DNA from: Rhodospirillaceae bacterium
Lineage (GTDB): Bacteria; Pseudomonadota; Alphaproteobacteria; Rhodospirillales; Magnetovibrionaceae
Length of the DNA stretch: 8,939 nt
Reading direction: 5' to 3'
NCBI GenBank assembly: GCA_029883045.1
Contig: JAOUJU010000062.1
Location: 1-8,939 of the forward strand
Shown: piece by piece, positions 1 to 7,117 of the stretch
Layout: each line of letters begins with the position of its first letter
How positions within the stretch are numbered: the first letter of the stretch is position 1
Notes under the pieces: generated by a model
The model's database searches: none
The model's input: the letters and a program-made list of their open reading frames with translations, nothing else
What the model was told of the DNA's origin: nothing
Program-made: the position numbers and the translations under genes

Positions 1-171
1 TGGATGTGCAAATGAACCCATTGCAACAATAATGGCCAGCAGAGCTATTCCACCGATCCATAACTTGCGTATAGTTTTTGGCCTAACCAACCAATGCATG
101 CCTTCAGGGCGTGTTGGGGGGGTTGTATTATTTGTATTGTTAGCCATTTTTTTATCTATATTTTTTTGCAT
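1..171 (-). CDS. Small membrane protein at the end of the Mrp operon, 3' end outside the window
   Basis: This reading frame runs off the left edge with 57 codons visible. It begins with an ATG directly after the stop of the preceding antiporter gene (TAAATG). A GGGGGA Shine-Dalgarno-like run at 183-178, 6 bases upstream, favours this start over the in-frame ATG at 147, which lacks one. The visible protein has a polar Asn/Thr/Pro-rich head, the stretch HWLVRPKTIRKLW, and then a hydrophobic segment (about residues 38-53) that is probably a first membrane helix. I cannot assign a named family. Its position suggests an accessory subunit of the antiporter, and from memory short proteins of this kind occur in alphaproteobacterial Mrp-like clusters. 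Length, helix number and function are not visible. Confidence 0.6.
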   Translation of the reverse strand, partial: MQKNIDKKMANNTNNTTPPTRPEGMHWLVRPKTIRKLWIGGIALLAIIVAMGSFAHP

Positions 172-1653
172 TTAATTTCCCCCAGCCGCAGTTTGTGCCA
201 GTGTTTGCGCCAGACCAAGTGGGATATCTGGAAAAAAGAATAATGCCATTGTGCCAATAGCGGTAAGTGAAATTGCTATTACTATTGCTAGTGGTGCTTC
301 GCCGTGCGGATGTTTGGGGGGCGATACTTCAGGTTTAAAAAATGCCGCATAAACAATAGGTAAAAAATAAGCAGCGTTTAAAAGGGTGGAAATTATTATC
401 ACGCCGATAGCAAACATTTGCCCAGTTTCAAGTGCGCCAGAAAGAATATACCACTTGGAAATAAACCCGGCCGTTGGCGGCAAGCCAATCATGGAAATCG
501 CACCGATGGTAAATGCCGCCATGGTGAAAGGCATTCTGCGTCCTATGCCGTCAAGTTGGCTTACTTCGGTTTTGTGGGCGGCCGTATAAATTGAGCCTGC
601 CGCAAAAAACAGCGTTATCTTGCCAAACGCATGCGCGGCAATATGAAACGCCGCACCCACAATTGATATGGGGGCAAGTATTGCGGCCGCCAAAATAACG
701 TACGAAAGCTGGCTTACGGTAGAATATGCCAGTCTACGTTTAAGGTTATCTTGCCTAAGGGCAATGATTGACGCTGCAATAATTGTGTACCCGGCAATAT
801 AAATAAGCCAGTTATCGCTGCTTTCACTATTTAACAGATCAATACCAAAAATATAAACTATTACCTTTACCACCGAAAATACGCCAGCCTTGACCACGGC
901 AACTGCGTGCAACAATGCCGAAACAGGCGTCGGCGCCACCATTGCCGCTGGAAGCCAGCGATGTATGGGCATTAGTGCCGCTTTGCCTATTCCAAACATA
1001 TAAAGAAAAAGCAAAACACCAACCAATGGCCCCTCGGCTTTGCCAGCCAGGATTCCGCCGGGGGTAAATTCCAATGTTCCCGTAAGGCTAAGGGTCCACA
1101 TCATGCCCATAAATAACAGGCCAATGGATGTGGCCATTAATATACCAAGGTACATACGCCCACCCGCCAGTGCGGCAGGTTTTCCAGAGTGGGTTACAAG
1201 TGGATAGGTTGAAAGCGTAAGGACTTCGTAAAAAACAAATAGTGTTAGCATATTTCCGGCGTAGGCGATGCCGATTGCACTGGATATAGCGATAGTGAAA
1301 AAAAGATAAAACCTAGTTTGATTTTTTTCATTATTGCCGCGCATATATCCGATTGAATATATGGAATTGATAATCCATAAACCGCTAGCAATAAGTGCAA
1401 AAATTTGCCCTAGGGGTTCCGCCGTAAAACTTATGGCAAAGCCGGGAACCATATCAAACATTACGAGCGTAGGCGTTGCCCCTGACATTACATCCGTGGT
1501 TAACCCGACAACTACCGTAAAAAGAACGAGCGAGGTTAAAATGGTTGCCGCCTCGCGTAGGTTGCGGTTTCTTTCGCCCAACAGCAATATAAATGCACCA
1601 CCAACAAGGGGTAACAGCAAAGCTAAAAGCATGGATGTTTCAGGGGTAAACAT
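172..1653 (-). CDS. mnhD: Proton-channel subunit of Mrp-type antiporter (second D-like, MrpA/NuoL-flavoured)
   Basis: A 493-residue polytopic protein of the MrpA/MrpD/NuoL-M-N superfamily, about 14 membrane helices, expected in the inner membrane as a proton-translocating half-channel of the Mrp cation/proton antiporter. Family residues are visible: Glu143 in the TM5 motif FYEVLTLSTYP, Lys224 in GIGKAALMPIHRWLP, His249 and Lys255 in LLHAVAVVKAG, His341/Lys345 in HAFGKIT, and Lys400 in GFISKW. The APTPVSALLHAVAVVKAG stretch resembles MrpA and NuoL more than classical MrpD, so this protein may supply the role of the MrpA N-terminal half. Length is normal for a D subunit and too short for full MrpA. 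The start abuts the upstream stop (TAAATG), with a strong GGAGGGG Shine-Dalgarno at 1666-1660. The family call is secure; the exact subunit name is less so. Confidence 0.92.
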   Translation of the reverse strand: MFTPETSMLLALLLPLVGGAFILLLGERNRNLREAATILTSLVLFTVVVGLTTDVMSGATPTLVMFDMVPGFAISFTAEPLGQIFALIASGLWIINSIYSIGYMRGNNEKNQTRFYLFFTIAISSAIGIAYAGNMLTLFVFYEVLTLSTYPLVTHSGKPAALAGGRMYLGILMATSIGLLFMGMMWTLSLTGTLEFTPGGILAGKAEGPLVGVLLFLYMFGIGKAALMPIHRWLPAAMVAPTPVSALLHAVAVVKAGVFSVVKVIVYIFGIDLLNSESSDNWLIYIAGYTIIAASIIALRQDNLKRRLAYSTVSQLSYVILAAAILAPISIVGAAFHIAAHAFGKITLFFAAGSIYTAAHKTEVSQLDGIGRRMPFTMAAFTIGAISMIGLPPTAGFISKWYILSGALETGQMFAIGVIIISTLLNAAYFLPIVYAAFFKPEVSPPKHPHGEAPLAIVIAISLTAIGTMALFFFPDIPLGLAQTLAQTAAGGN

Positions 1654-3141
1654 TTAAAACCCCTCCATAAGATGCCCTGCGGCAGAATGTGCTAGGTCCA
1701 TTGTGAATGTTGCATTTGCTCCAAACCACACGGACGCCAACGCCAATACCCACATTGGCGCCAGCATTGAAAATGGTACTTGAACGGGTTGTTTGGCATT
1801 TTCCGGAGAAGGGCGCATGTATGCCACCTCTACCACGCGCCAAACGTAAATTACCGCTAACAGTGATGACAATAATATAAGTGCCGCTAGGGGCCACATC
1901 TCAGCATCAAGCGCTGCACTCACCAGTGCCCACTTGCTTACGAAACCAACCGTTAATGGTATGCCGATAAGGCCAAGCCCACCAACAACGAATGCGGCCA
2001 TTACCAGCGGCATTCGTCTGCCAATACCAGCCATATCATTTATGGTGGTAACGCCCAGGCCAAATGCCATGGCACCAACAGCCATAAACATTGATCCTTT
2101 TATTAGTGCGTGATTGAAAATGTGGATTATGCCACCGGTAAGTCCGGCTTCGGTGGCTATGGCAATACCCAGAACCATGTACCCCACTTGGGCAATAGAT
2201 GAATAAGCCAACATACGTTTTATGTTTTGTTGCCAAATGGCTGCAAGGCTAGCAATGAACATGGCAGCCAAAGCCATACCAAATAACACCGGCTGTAATG
2301 GGAACGTTTCAAATACATCGATGCGCCCGAACATTGTAAAGAAAATGCGAATAAGAACATAAAGCGAAACTTTGGTTGCGGTAGCCGCTAAAAATATAGT
2401 CACCACTGATGGAGCAAAGGCATAAGCACCAGGAAGCCACATGTGCAACGGAAATAATGCCAATTTTAACGAAATGCCAACGGTCAAAAACGCAAGCGCA
2501 ACCAGTATGGTTCTGGTATCGGCAACGGCAGGCAATATGGATGACAAATCGGCAATATTTAATGTGCCAGTCATCATGTACATCATGCCAACACCAATAA
2601 TATAAAAAGTAGCACCGATAGTTCCCATAATTAGATAATTAAAGGCACTGGTTAGTGCGCGCTTATCTTTGCCCAGTGAAATTAATACGTATGATGAAAG
2701 GGATGATATTTCCATAAATACAAACAGGTTAAATGCATCACCCGTTATAGCTATGCCCAATAATCCAGAAATACACAGCATAAGCATGGCATAAAAAAGA
2801 TAAATGCGTTCAGAGGTAATTTCTTTTTCAACACTTCTTTTGGCGTACGTTAATGTTAATGCGCCAATTGACGCGACCACAAGAATTACCAGCCCACCAA
2901 CCTTGTCTAGTGCGTATTCAATTCCCCATGGGGCGTCCCAGCCACCGATGCGGTAATACAAAACCTTATCATGCGCTGAAAGTTCCATGACCAACTTTAT
3001 GGCAATGCCTAACACAGCCCATGCCACAGCCATGGAAATTGACCACGCTACGTTTGCGTTTCTGGTCAACACGCAAATCGGTGCAGCCATAAGCGGTATT
3101 ATAACCAGCAATATAAGAAAAATATTTGGCTCTGCGGTCAT
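1654..3141 (-). CDS. mnhD: Mrp-type antiporter subunit D (MrpD-like)
   Basis: A 495-residue integral membrane protein, about 14 helices, matching the MrpD branch of the NADH dehydrogenase/antiporter channel superfamily. In the complex it would conduct protons in exchange for Na+ or other monovalent cations. Conserved charged residues are present: Glu144 in FMEISSLSSYVL, Lys226 in GISLKLALFPLHMWLP, Lys257 in the TM8 stretch ATKVSLYVL, His344/Lys348 in HALIKGS, and Lys404 in GFVSKWALV. Glu144 and Lys226 correspond in position to the Glu and Lys shown to be essential in Bacillus MrpD. The ATG overlaps the end of mnhC by 4 bases, so coupled translation is likely. Its TM8 sequence separates it from the following D-like gene, so the two are diverged paralogs rather than a fresh duplication. 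Confidence 0.95.
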   Translation of the reverse strand: MTAEPNIFLILLVIIPLMAAPICVLTRNANVAWSISMAVAWAVLGIAIKLVMELSAHDKVLYYRIGGWDAPWGIEYALDKVGGLVILVVASIGALTLTYAKRSVEKEITSERIYLFYAMLMLCISGLLGIAITGDAFNLFVFMEISSLSSYVLISLGKDKRALTSAFNYLIMGTIGATFYIIGVGMMYMMTGTLNIADLSSILPAVADTRTILVALAFLTVGISLKLALFPLHMWLPGAYAFAPSVVTIFLAATATKVSLYVLIRIFFTMFGRIDVFETFPLQPVLFGMALAAMFIASLAAIWQQNIKRMLAYSSIAQVGYMVLGIAIATEAGLTGGIIHIFNHALIKGSMFMAVGAMAFGLGVTTINDMAGIGRRMPLVMAAFVVGGLGLIGIPLTVGFVSKWALVSAALDAEMWPLAALILLSSLLAVIYVWRVVEVAYMRPSPENAKQPVQVPFSMLAPMWVLALASVWFGANATFTMDLAHSAAGHLMEGF

Positions 3142-3521
3142 AAACGTGTGTCCTCGTCATGATCGGCAGCGTGGTTTATTTCAATAATTTCTCTTTCTTC
3201 AATTGTACCGTATGAACGGTTTATACGCACCACAAGCGCCAGCGCCAGTGCTGTGGTGGCAACGCCAACCACAATAGCCGTTAGAATAAGAACATGGGGA
3301 AGGGGGTTTGAATAAACCTTGATGCCTTCACCTAAAATTGGCGCGGTTCCACCATCAATTTTTCCCATTGAAATATAAAAAACAAATACCGCTACTTGAA
3401 ATATATTTAGGCCGACAATTTTTTTAATAAGGTTGCCTTGTGCTATGACGATATAAAACCCCACCATCATCAGCGCAATTGCAGCCCAGTAATTAAATAA
3501 ACCTGCATGGATTTCAAACAT
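3138..3521 (-). CDS. mnhC: Mrp-type antiporter subunit C (NuoK-like)
   Basis: A 127-residue protein with three predicted membrane helices, homologous to MrpC and to NuoK of complex I. The C-terminal stretch NPLPHVLILTAIVVGVATTA is the typical MrpC signature around the third helix, followed by a charged cytoplasmic tail (RINRSYGTIEEREI). MrpC is a small core membrane subunit needed for assembly and activity of the antiporter. The ATG follows the mnhB stop directly (TAAATG) and is preceded by the best Shine-Dalgarno in the window, TAAGGAGGAGG at 3537-3527. The end overlaps mnhD by 4 bases. Length is within the usual 110-130 residue range. Confidence 0.94.
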   Translation of the reverse strand: MFEIHAGLFNYWAAIALMMVGFYIVIAQGNLIKKIVGLNIFQVAVFVFYISMGKIDGGTAPILGEGIKVYSNPLPHVLILTAIVVGVATTALALALVVRINRSYGTIEEREIIEINHAADHDEDTRL

Positions 3522-3971
3522 TTATACCTCCTCCTTAGGGGTGTCGTCACCACCAAGGGTTTGCGCGGCAAAGGTATAAAAGATTGTTGTCATGGCACCA
3601 GCAACCGTCATACCGACGCCGAATTCAACTAACAAAATACCAAGGTGCTGGCCCGCGCTCGGTGTTGAAGCAAGTAAATTATAATCAAGAAATTCACCAC
3701 CCAACAGCAATGACCAGATACCAGTTCCGCCATAAAGCAACAATCCAAGCGAAAGCATTGTTCGTGTGGCAGCTGCGGGGATTACCCGCCTGGCCGTGGC
3801 AACACCAAAAATAAGACCGTAAAGTATGAACGCGGTGGCAAATATTACGCCTGCCTGAAACCCACCGCCCGGGCCAAAGTCGCCATGAAATTGTACGTAA
3901 AGTGCAAACAGCAATATTGGCGGAATAAGCAGCTTAGAAACAACCCGCAGAACTGATTTTTGATGCATCAT
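3522..3971 (-). CDS. mnhB: Mrp-type antiporter subunit B (MnhB/MbhF-like)
   Basis: A 149-residue protein with four predicted helices, assigned to MnhB. The diagnostic element is the glycine-rich motif after helix 1, HGDFGPGGGFQAG (about residues 29-41), followed by the helix containing ATAFILYGLIFG. MnhB is a membrane subunit that in Mrp and Mbh complexes packs near the MrpA C-terminal region. That fits the gene order here, because it directly follows the MbhD-MbhE-like gene and overlaps it by 4 bases (ATGA). The start has two ATG codons in a row; a GAGGG sequence about 8 bases upstream can serve either. The C-terminus is short and acidic (GGDDTPKEEV). Confidence 0.94.
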   Translation of the reverse strand: MMHQKSVLRVVSKLLIPPILLFALYVQFHGDFGPGGGFQAGVIFATAFILYGLIFGVATARRVIPAAATRTMLSLGLLLYGGTGIWSLLLGGEFLDYNLLASTPSAGQHLGILLVEFGVGMTVAGAMTTIFYTFAAQTLGGDDTPKEEV

Positions 3972-4543
3972 GATGTGCTGCCCTCTTTTGTTTTGGGGGC
4001 CTGGGGGGTGTCTTTTTTGTTTTTTCGACGCCTGCCAATAATTACCAAAACACCAATGGCAGCAGTAAACACCACAGCAGTTTCACCAAGGGTGTCATAA
4101 CCGCGATAGCTTGCCAGCACTGACGTAACTATGTTTGGTGGGCCGACTTCGCTGCCTGACTTTTCAATGTAGCGGTTTGCCACGTGACTGTGAATTGGTG
4201 CGTTTGCATCGCCATAACGCGGCATATCAAGGGTTCCGTAAATAAGAACCCCGCCAGTCAATAAAACAAGAACCAATGGGCCATAAGATATTTTTTTATG
4301 CGCTCTTTCTTTTGATTTGGTGAGTGCCAATGTTCCCAACATTAAAACTGTTGAAATTCCGGCACCGACCGCCGCTTCGGTGAACGCAACATCAACTGCG
4401 TCCATAACCACATAAAGTACGGCTGCAAAAAGTGAATAAATACCGCTAAGCATAACCACAGCAAAAAGGTCACGTAGCCACAGCATAGATATTGCGGTGC
4501 CAGCCATGAAAAAAAGCAGGGAAATGACTATTAGGTCTTCGAT
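3968..4543 (-). CDS. MbhD-MbhE-like subunit (DUF4040; separate C-terminal part of MrpA)
   Basis: This protein joins an MbhD/DUF4040 part (LRDLFAVVMLSGIYSLFAAVLYVVMD through DAVDVAFTEAAVGAG) to an MbhE-like part (NIVTSVLASYRGYDTLGETAVVFTAA), and ends in a basic tail. Both correspond to the C-terminal portion of MrpA, which in Bacillus-type operons is fused to the NuoL-like portion. In archaeal Mbh it is encoded separately, as here. The first ATG, at 4507, would give 179 residues but has no Shine-Dalgarno and starts inside the expected first helix. The frame stays open upstream to a TGA within mnhG, encoding EDLIVISLLFF, which completes that helix, yet contains no ATG, GTG or TTG. I therefore place the start at an ATC at 4543 (191 residues), 8 bases after GGAG at 4555-4552. 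The identity is firm; the start is provisional. Confidence 0.85.
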   Translation of the reverse strand: MEDLIVISLLFFMAGTAISMLWLRDLFAVVMLSGIYSLFAAVLYVVMDAVDVAFTEAAVGAGISTVLMLGTLALTKSKERAHKKISYGPLVLVLLTGGVLIYGTLDMPRYGDANAPIHSHVANRYIEKSGSEVGPPNIVTSVLASYRGYDTLGETAVVFTAAIGVLVIIGRRRKNKKDTPQAPKTKEGSTS

Positions 4544-4893
4544 TGCTTGCTCTCCGTCGTTTGGCCATCAGGGGTGTTGTCGCTGGTTATTACGGGTTTT
4601 GTCCCACCATGCAGGGCAGCGCGCGCTAAGGCGTAACACGTGGTTGGCGAGGTAAAGAAAACGAAAACCAAAATTAGGATAATTTTTATGGCAATAATTA
4701 AACTTGGTGCGTGAAGCAGCAATCCGATTAAGACAAGGGCAATCCCTAGGGTATCAACCATTCCGGCACCATGCATGCGGGCAAAAACATCGGGCAGGCG
4801 ATTTAAACCTATCGTTCCTGTAATGGTGAAAAATAATCCAGCAATAATTAAAATCCAGCTAGCAATATCAATCGCAGTGTTTGCCTCAATCAT
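4531..4893 (-). CDS. mnhG: Mrp-type antiporter subunit G
   Basis: A 120-residue protein with three predicted helices, of the MrpG/MnhG/PhaG family, a small membrane subunit of the antiporter. The family motif is clear: TIGLNRLPDVFARMHGAGMVDTLG (about residues 26-49) between helices 1 and 2, and FFTSPTTCYALARAALHGG near the end of helix 3. The hydrophilic tail (ITSDNTPDGQTTESKQSKT) is cytoplasmic and poorly conserved in the family. The ATG overlaps the mnhF stop by 4 bases. Its 3' end carries the putative ribosome binding site and start of the next gene. Confidence 0.94.
   Translation of the reverse strand: MIEANTAIDIASWILIIAGLFFTITGTIGLNRLPDVFARMHGAGMVDTLGIALVLIGLLLHAPSLIIAIKIILILVFVFFTSPTTCYALARAALHGGTKPVITSDNTPDGQTTESKQSKT
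4552..4555 (-). promoter_or_regulatory. Shine-Dalgarno for the MbhD-MbhE-like gene, supporting an ATC start
   Basis: GGAG (continuing as GGAGAG) sits inside the 3' end of mnhG, 8 bases before an in-frame ATC at 4543-4541. The next in-frame ATG (4507) has only a pyrimidine-rich sequence ahead of it. The motif therefore decides in favour of a longer N-terminus, provided ATC can initiate here. Confidence 0.5.
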
Positions 4894-5180
4894 ACGTCAC
4901 CGTCTTCATGGTCGCCCACCGGGTAACCAAGACCTTGAAATTGGACAAACTTAGTTACGGCAACGGTGCCAGTGAAATTAATAAGCGCATATAAAAGCGC
5001 AATATCAAGAAATTCAGGACGTTCGGTTAAAAATCCAAAAACAGAAATTAATACAACAGTAAGTGTTCCGGCTGTGTTTACGGCAAGTATACGGTCAAAC
5101 ACTGTTGGCCCGGCAAAGGCACGAAACATTGCCAAGGCCATGGCGACAATCACCCCAAGTGCCGCTGTTGCAAACATCAT
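4890..5180 (-). CDS. mnhF: Mrp-type antiporter subunit F
   Basis: A 96-residue protein with three predicted helices, assigned to MrpF/MnhF/PhaF. The family signature FAGPTVFDRILAVNTAGT (about residues 26-43) links helices 1 and 2 and includes the conserved Pro and Asp-Arg. Helix 3 contains DIALLYALINFTGTVAV, with the conserved Asp at the membrane boundary. It is a small structural subunit of the antiporter. The start overlaps the mnhE stop by 4 bases. Two ATG codons stand in tandem and either may be used. Confidence 0.94.
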   Translation of the reverse strand: MMFATAALGVIVAMALAMFRAFAGPTVFDRILAVNTAGTLTVVLISVFGFLTERPEFLDIALLYALINFTGTVAVTKFVQFQGLGYPVGDHEDGDV

Positions 5181-5683
5181 GTATCACCGTCTTTTTCAGA
5201 TTCACTGGGTAAATTTCCAAATGCCGCACAGCGACGGTTCATTTCGCCACCTTCAACCCCGGCACGTGATGCACGGGTTAGGGCGTGGACCTCAAAAATA
5301 TTTCCGCTTTCGGCTGAAATAGTAACGGTTCCCGGCGTAAGCGTGATGGAGTTGGCGTAAATGACCTGATCAAGCTCGCTTATTTGCGAAGCTGGGGTTT
5401 TAAATACGCTGGTGCTTACCGGGTCGCCGAACCCGAGTATGGTTTTGGCAACATCCCAGTTAGCTATTACAATTTCTTTGATAAGCCACGGCCAATATAG
5501 AATAACTTTAGTGCCGTGGTGAATGGGGTGACCTTCGTGGTCAATAACGTCCATGCGGTGGGATATATATACGGTCAACGCTACGGAAAAAACCCCGAAC
5601 CCCAGCAGCAGCGGCTCAAAATACCCTGACAGCGCCATCCACAGGGCGGCCATTGCAAGCCCGAGAGAAATTGCATGCAACAA
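5177..5683 (-). CDS. mnhE: Mrp-type antiporter subunit E, first gene of the operon
   Basis: A 168-residue protein of the MrpE/MnhE/PhaE family, with N-terminal membrane helices and a cytoplasmic C-terminal domain. Visible signatures are ALWMALSGYFEPLLLGFG in the first helix region, RMDVIDHEGHPIH, YWPWLIKEIVIANWDVA, and the strongly conserved VIYANSITLTPGTVTIS (about residues 107-123) followed by EVHALTR. The start is a TTG at 5683, chosen because GGAG at 5696-5693 lies 9 bases upstream and because later ATG codons would remove half of the first helix. MrpE is needed for full antiport activity in other bacteria. It heads the transcription unit and has two promoter-like sequences upstream. Confidence 0.93.
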   Translation of the reverse strand: MLHAISLGLAMAALWMALSGYFEPLLLGFGVFSVALTVYISHRMDVIDHEGHPIHHGTKVILYWPWLIKEIVIANWDVAKTILGFGDPVSTSVFKTPASQISELDQVIYANSITLTPGTVTISAESGNIFEVHALTRASRAGVEGGEMNRRCAAFGNLPSESEKDGDT

Positions 5684-5762
5684 AGAATGTATCTCCAGTT
5701 AATCCGTGTTCAAACCCAAGGATCGCGCACCTATAAGCACAGGCTTTCTCAGTGTTTGACAG

Positions 5763-5791
5763 ACAATAGGTATCTCAAAGGCCAGTGACAA
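5763..5791 (-). promoter_or_regulatory. Candidate sigma-70 promoter P1 of the Mrp operon
   Basis: On the minus strand TTGTCA (5791-5786) and TATTGT (5768-5763) are separated by exactly 17 bases. The predicted transcript would start near 5756 and have a leader of about 70 bases before the mnhE TTG. This is called by eye from consensus similarity only. Confidence 0.45.
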
Positions 5792-5796
5792 GAAAG

Positions 5797-5825
5797 ATTA
5801 TATTTTACTGTAAATTTCCTGTAAT
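5797..5825 (-). promoter_or_regulatory. Candidate upstream promoter P2 of the Mrp operon
   Basis: A perfect TATAAT (5802-5797, minus strand) stands 17 bases after ATTACA (5825-5820), a four-of-six match to the -35 box. It would give a leader of about 105 bases and lies just upstream of P1. The surrounding DNA is very AT-rich, so chance matches are possible. Confidence 0.35.
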
Positions 5826-5840
5826 AAGTACGGCATCATA

Positions 5841-5870
5841 TTGATATATAACACTATTTTATCATAATAT
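5841..5870 (+). promoter_or_regulatory. Candidate promoter of the DUF192 gene
   Basis: TTGATA (5841-5846) is followed after 16-18 bases by CATAAT/TAATAT (5863-5870), giving a leader of roughly 50 bases before the ATG at 5926. An alternative -10, TATTAT at 5912-5917, would produce an almost leaderless message, which would fit the lack of a Shine-Dalgarno, but it has no good -35. Confidence 0.3.
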
Positions 5871-5925
5871 TAATACTGCGGTAATTGCATTTATTTCGCT
5901 GCATGTCGGGCTATTATCTCAAACT

Positions 5926-6429
5926 ATGAAGGGATTCGGTTTTAGGTTTGCGCTTGTTTTTGTTGCGGTGTTCGCGGCGTTGTTTATGTTTGTTTGGTTC
6001 TATCTTTCGGTTGTTAGCCAAGCAGAAGCAGCCACCATAGAGCACACCCAAGGGGTGGTCTTTCCCCCTGCTAAAATTGAAATAAATTCTTCTGGGAAAA
6101 TTCATTGCTTTAATGGCGAATTGGCACTTGAGCCCGAACAGCATGCTCTTGGGCTGATGTTTCGCAAGAAAATACCGCCAGATTATGCAATGGTTTTTGA
6201 TTTTGGCCGTGTTCGTGCCGGCACCATGTGGATGAAAAACACGTTTGTGTCGCTTGATATGTTATTTGCAGATGAAAACCGCCTGATAACATTTATTGCC
6301 ACTAACGTTACGCCCCAGTCAGAAGATATTATAACCTCGCCCAAGCCAATCCGTTATGTTCTAGAGATTCCGGCTGGCACCGCAAAAAAGCTTGGGATAA
6401 ATGTGGGTGATAGTTTTTCTTTGAGATAG
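5926..6429 (+). CDS. DUF192 family protein with N-terminal membrane or signal segment
   Basis: A 167-residue protein. Residues about 7-29 form a hydrophobic segment followed by SQAEA-AT, so it is either exported with signal peptidase cleavage or remains anchored with its domain in the periplasm. Residues about 50-165 match DUF192 (UPF0127): HALGLMFRK, the MVFDFG strand, MWMKNTFVSLDMLFAD (101-116), then IATNVTPQSED and the closing VLEIPAGTAKKLGINVGD. Length and domain placement are normal for the family, whose biochemical role is not established. The gene is divergent from the Mrp operon. No Shine-Dalgarno precedes the ATG. A functional link to its neighbours cannot be claimed. Confidence 0.88.
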   Translation: MKGFGFRFALVFVAVFAALFMFVWFYLSVVSQAEAATIEHTQGVVFPPAKIEINSSGKIHCFNGELALEPEQHALGLMFRKKIPPDYAMVFDFGRVRAGTMWMKNTFVSLDMLFADENRLITFIATNVTPQSEDIITSPKPIRYVLEIPAGTAKKLGINVGDSFSLR

Positions 6430-6517
6430 TTTTCCTTGATATAGAAAAATATTAAACAAAAACAATATGTTAGATGGGGTTGCCAAAAACCCGCCAACAG
6501 CATAGGTTTCGCCCCGT

Positions 6518-6597
<80 letters not shown>

Positions 6598-6613
6598 TTC
6601 CTAAGATATTATT

Positions 6614-7015
6614 TTAATTATTTAGGGCGCCGCGATTTATCCAGCGCCTGAGAAGGGTTTTTTCCCATCTGGATAAATCTTTTCTGCCATGAGGCATTTT
6701 TAATTCTGGCCCAGCGCGCCCTTCAATTAAAACCATTAGATTACTTAAGAAAGCATCACCGGGGACAATAATCGGTCCGTGCGATGTGCCTTTCATGACG
6801 CCTTCGTAGCTCGTTAAATCAAGGCCACTTGATACTTGGCCCACGCCTCCTTTTGAGTGGCATTCAGAGCAATGCTTCGTAAGTATAGGCAGTATCTCTT
6901 CTTCGAAAACGGCATGATCAGCCGCACCATCGCTTGGGATCAGAACACCAACCAAAAAGGCCGTCGAAAATGTAGCGGCCACAGCAAAGGAAAGGTGTTT
7001 AGATGCTTTTTTCAT
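6614..7015 (-). CDS. Exported monoheme c-type cytochrome, planctomycete-type domain
   Basis: A 133-residue protein when started at the ATG at 7015. That start gives a typical signal sequence (MKKASK, then hydrophobic residues about 8-27) and has GGAG 6 bases upstream; the frame is open further upstream, but the extra residues are not signal-like. The heme c site is CSECH at residues 49-53, within EEEILPILTKHCSECHSKGG. The following SGLDLTSYEGVMKGTSHGPIIVPGD and the terminal RWINRGAL are characteristic of the planctomycete-type cytochrome C domain (PSCyt1 class). Met107 (ELKMPHG) is a possible distal heme ligand. It is expected to be periplasmic and to carry electrons, with unknown partners. 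It is divergent from a membrane cytochrome gene, with which it may function. Confidence 0.85.
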   Translation of the reverse strand: MKKASKHLSFAVAATFSTAFLVGVLIPSDGAADHAVFEEEILPILTKHCSECHSKGGVGQVSSGLDLTSYEGVMKGTSHGPIIVPGDAFLSNLMVLIEGRAGPELKMPHGRKDLSRWEKTLLRRWINRGALNN

Positions 7016-7016
7016 G

Positions 7017-7034
7017 GTATTCTCCGTATTCTCC
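7017..7034 (-). repeat. Tandem 9-base repeat containing two Shine-Dalgarno motifs
   Basis: On the minus strand GGAGAATAC occurs twice without a gap just before the ATG at 7015. The proximal GGAG is 6 bases from that ATG. The distal copy follows an upstream in-frame ATG at 7036. The repeat supports the 7015 start and probably arose by slippage. Confidence 0.6.
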
Positions 7035-7117
7035 ATATTATTAAATGGATTAATGGTCTTTATTGTTAAATGCCCTAATATGTTGGCATATTTTGGTATA
7101 TTCGCCACTACATTTCC

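Noticed and set aside
1640..1897. Open frame on the minus strand overlapping the end of the first D-like gene
   Set aside because: It lies wholly over strongly supported coding sequence in another frame, with no recognisable protein features; it is a shadow.
172..3141. Calling the two large membrane proteins NuoM/NuoN or NuoL of complex I
   Set aside because: Their neighbours are mnhE, F, G, B and C, and no Nuo-specific hydrophilic subunits are present, so they belong to an Mrp-type antiporter.
6477..6492. GGGTT/AACCC hairpin after the DUF192 gene as an intrinsic terminator
   Set aside because: Only five base pairs and no T-tract on either strand.
7016..7108. Upstream extension of the small cytochrome (about 31 more residues)
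   Set aside because: The extension is not signal-like and would put a polar segment before a normal signal peptide; the ATG at 7015 has a well-spaced GGAG.
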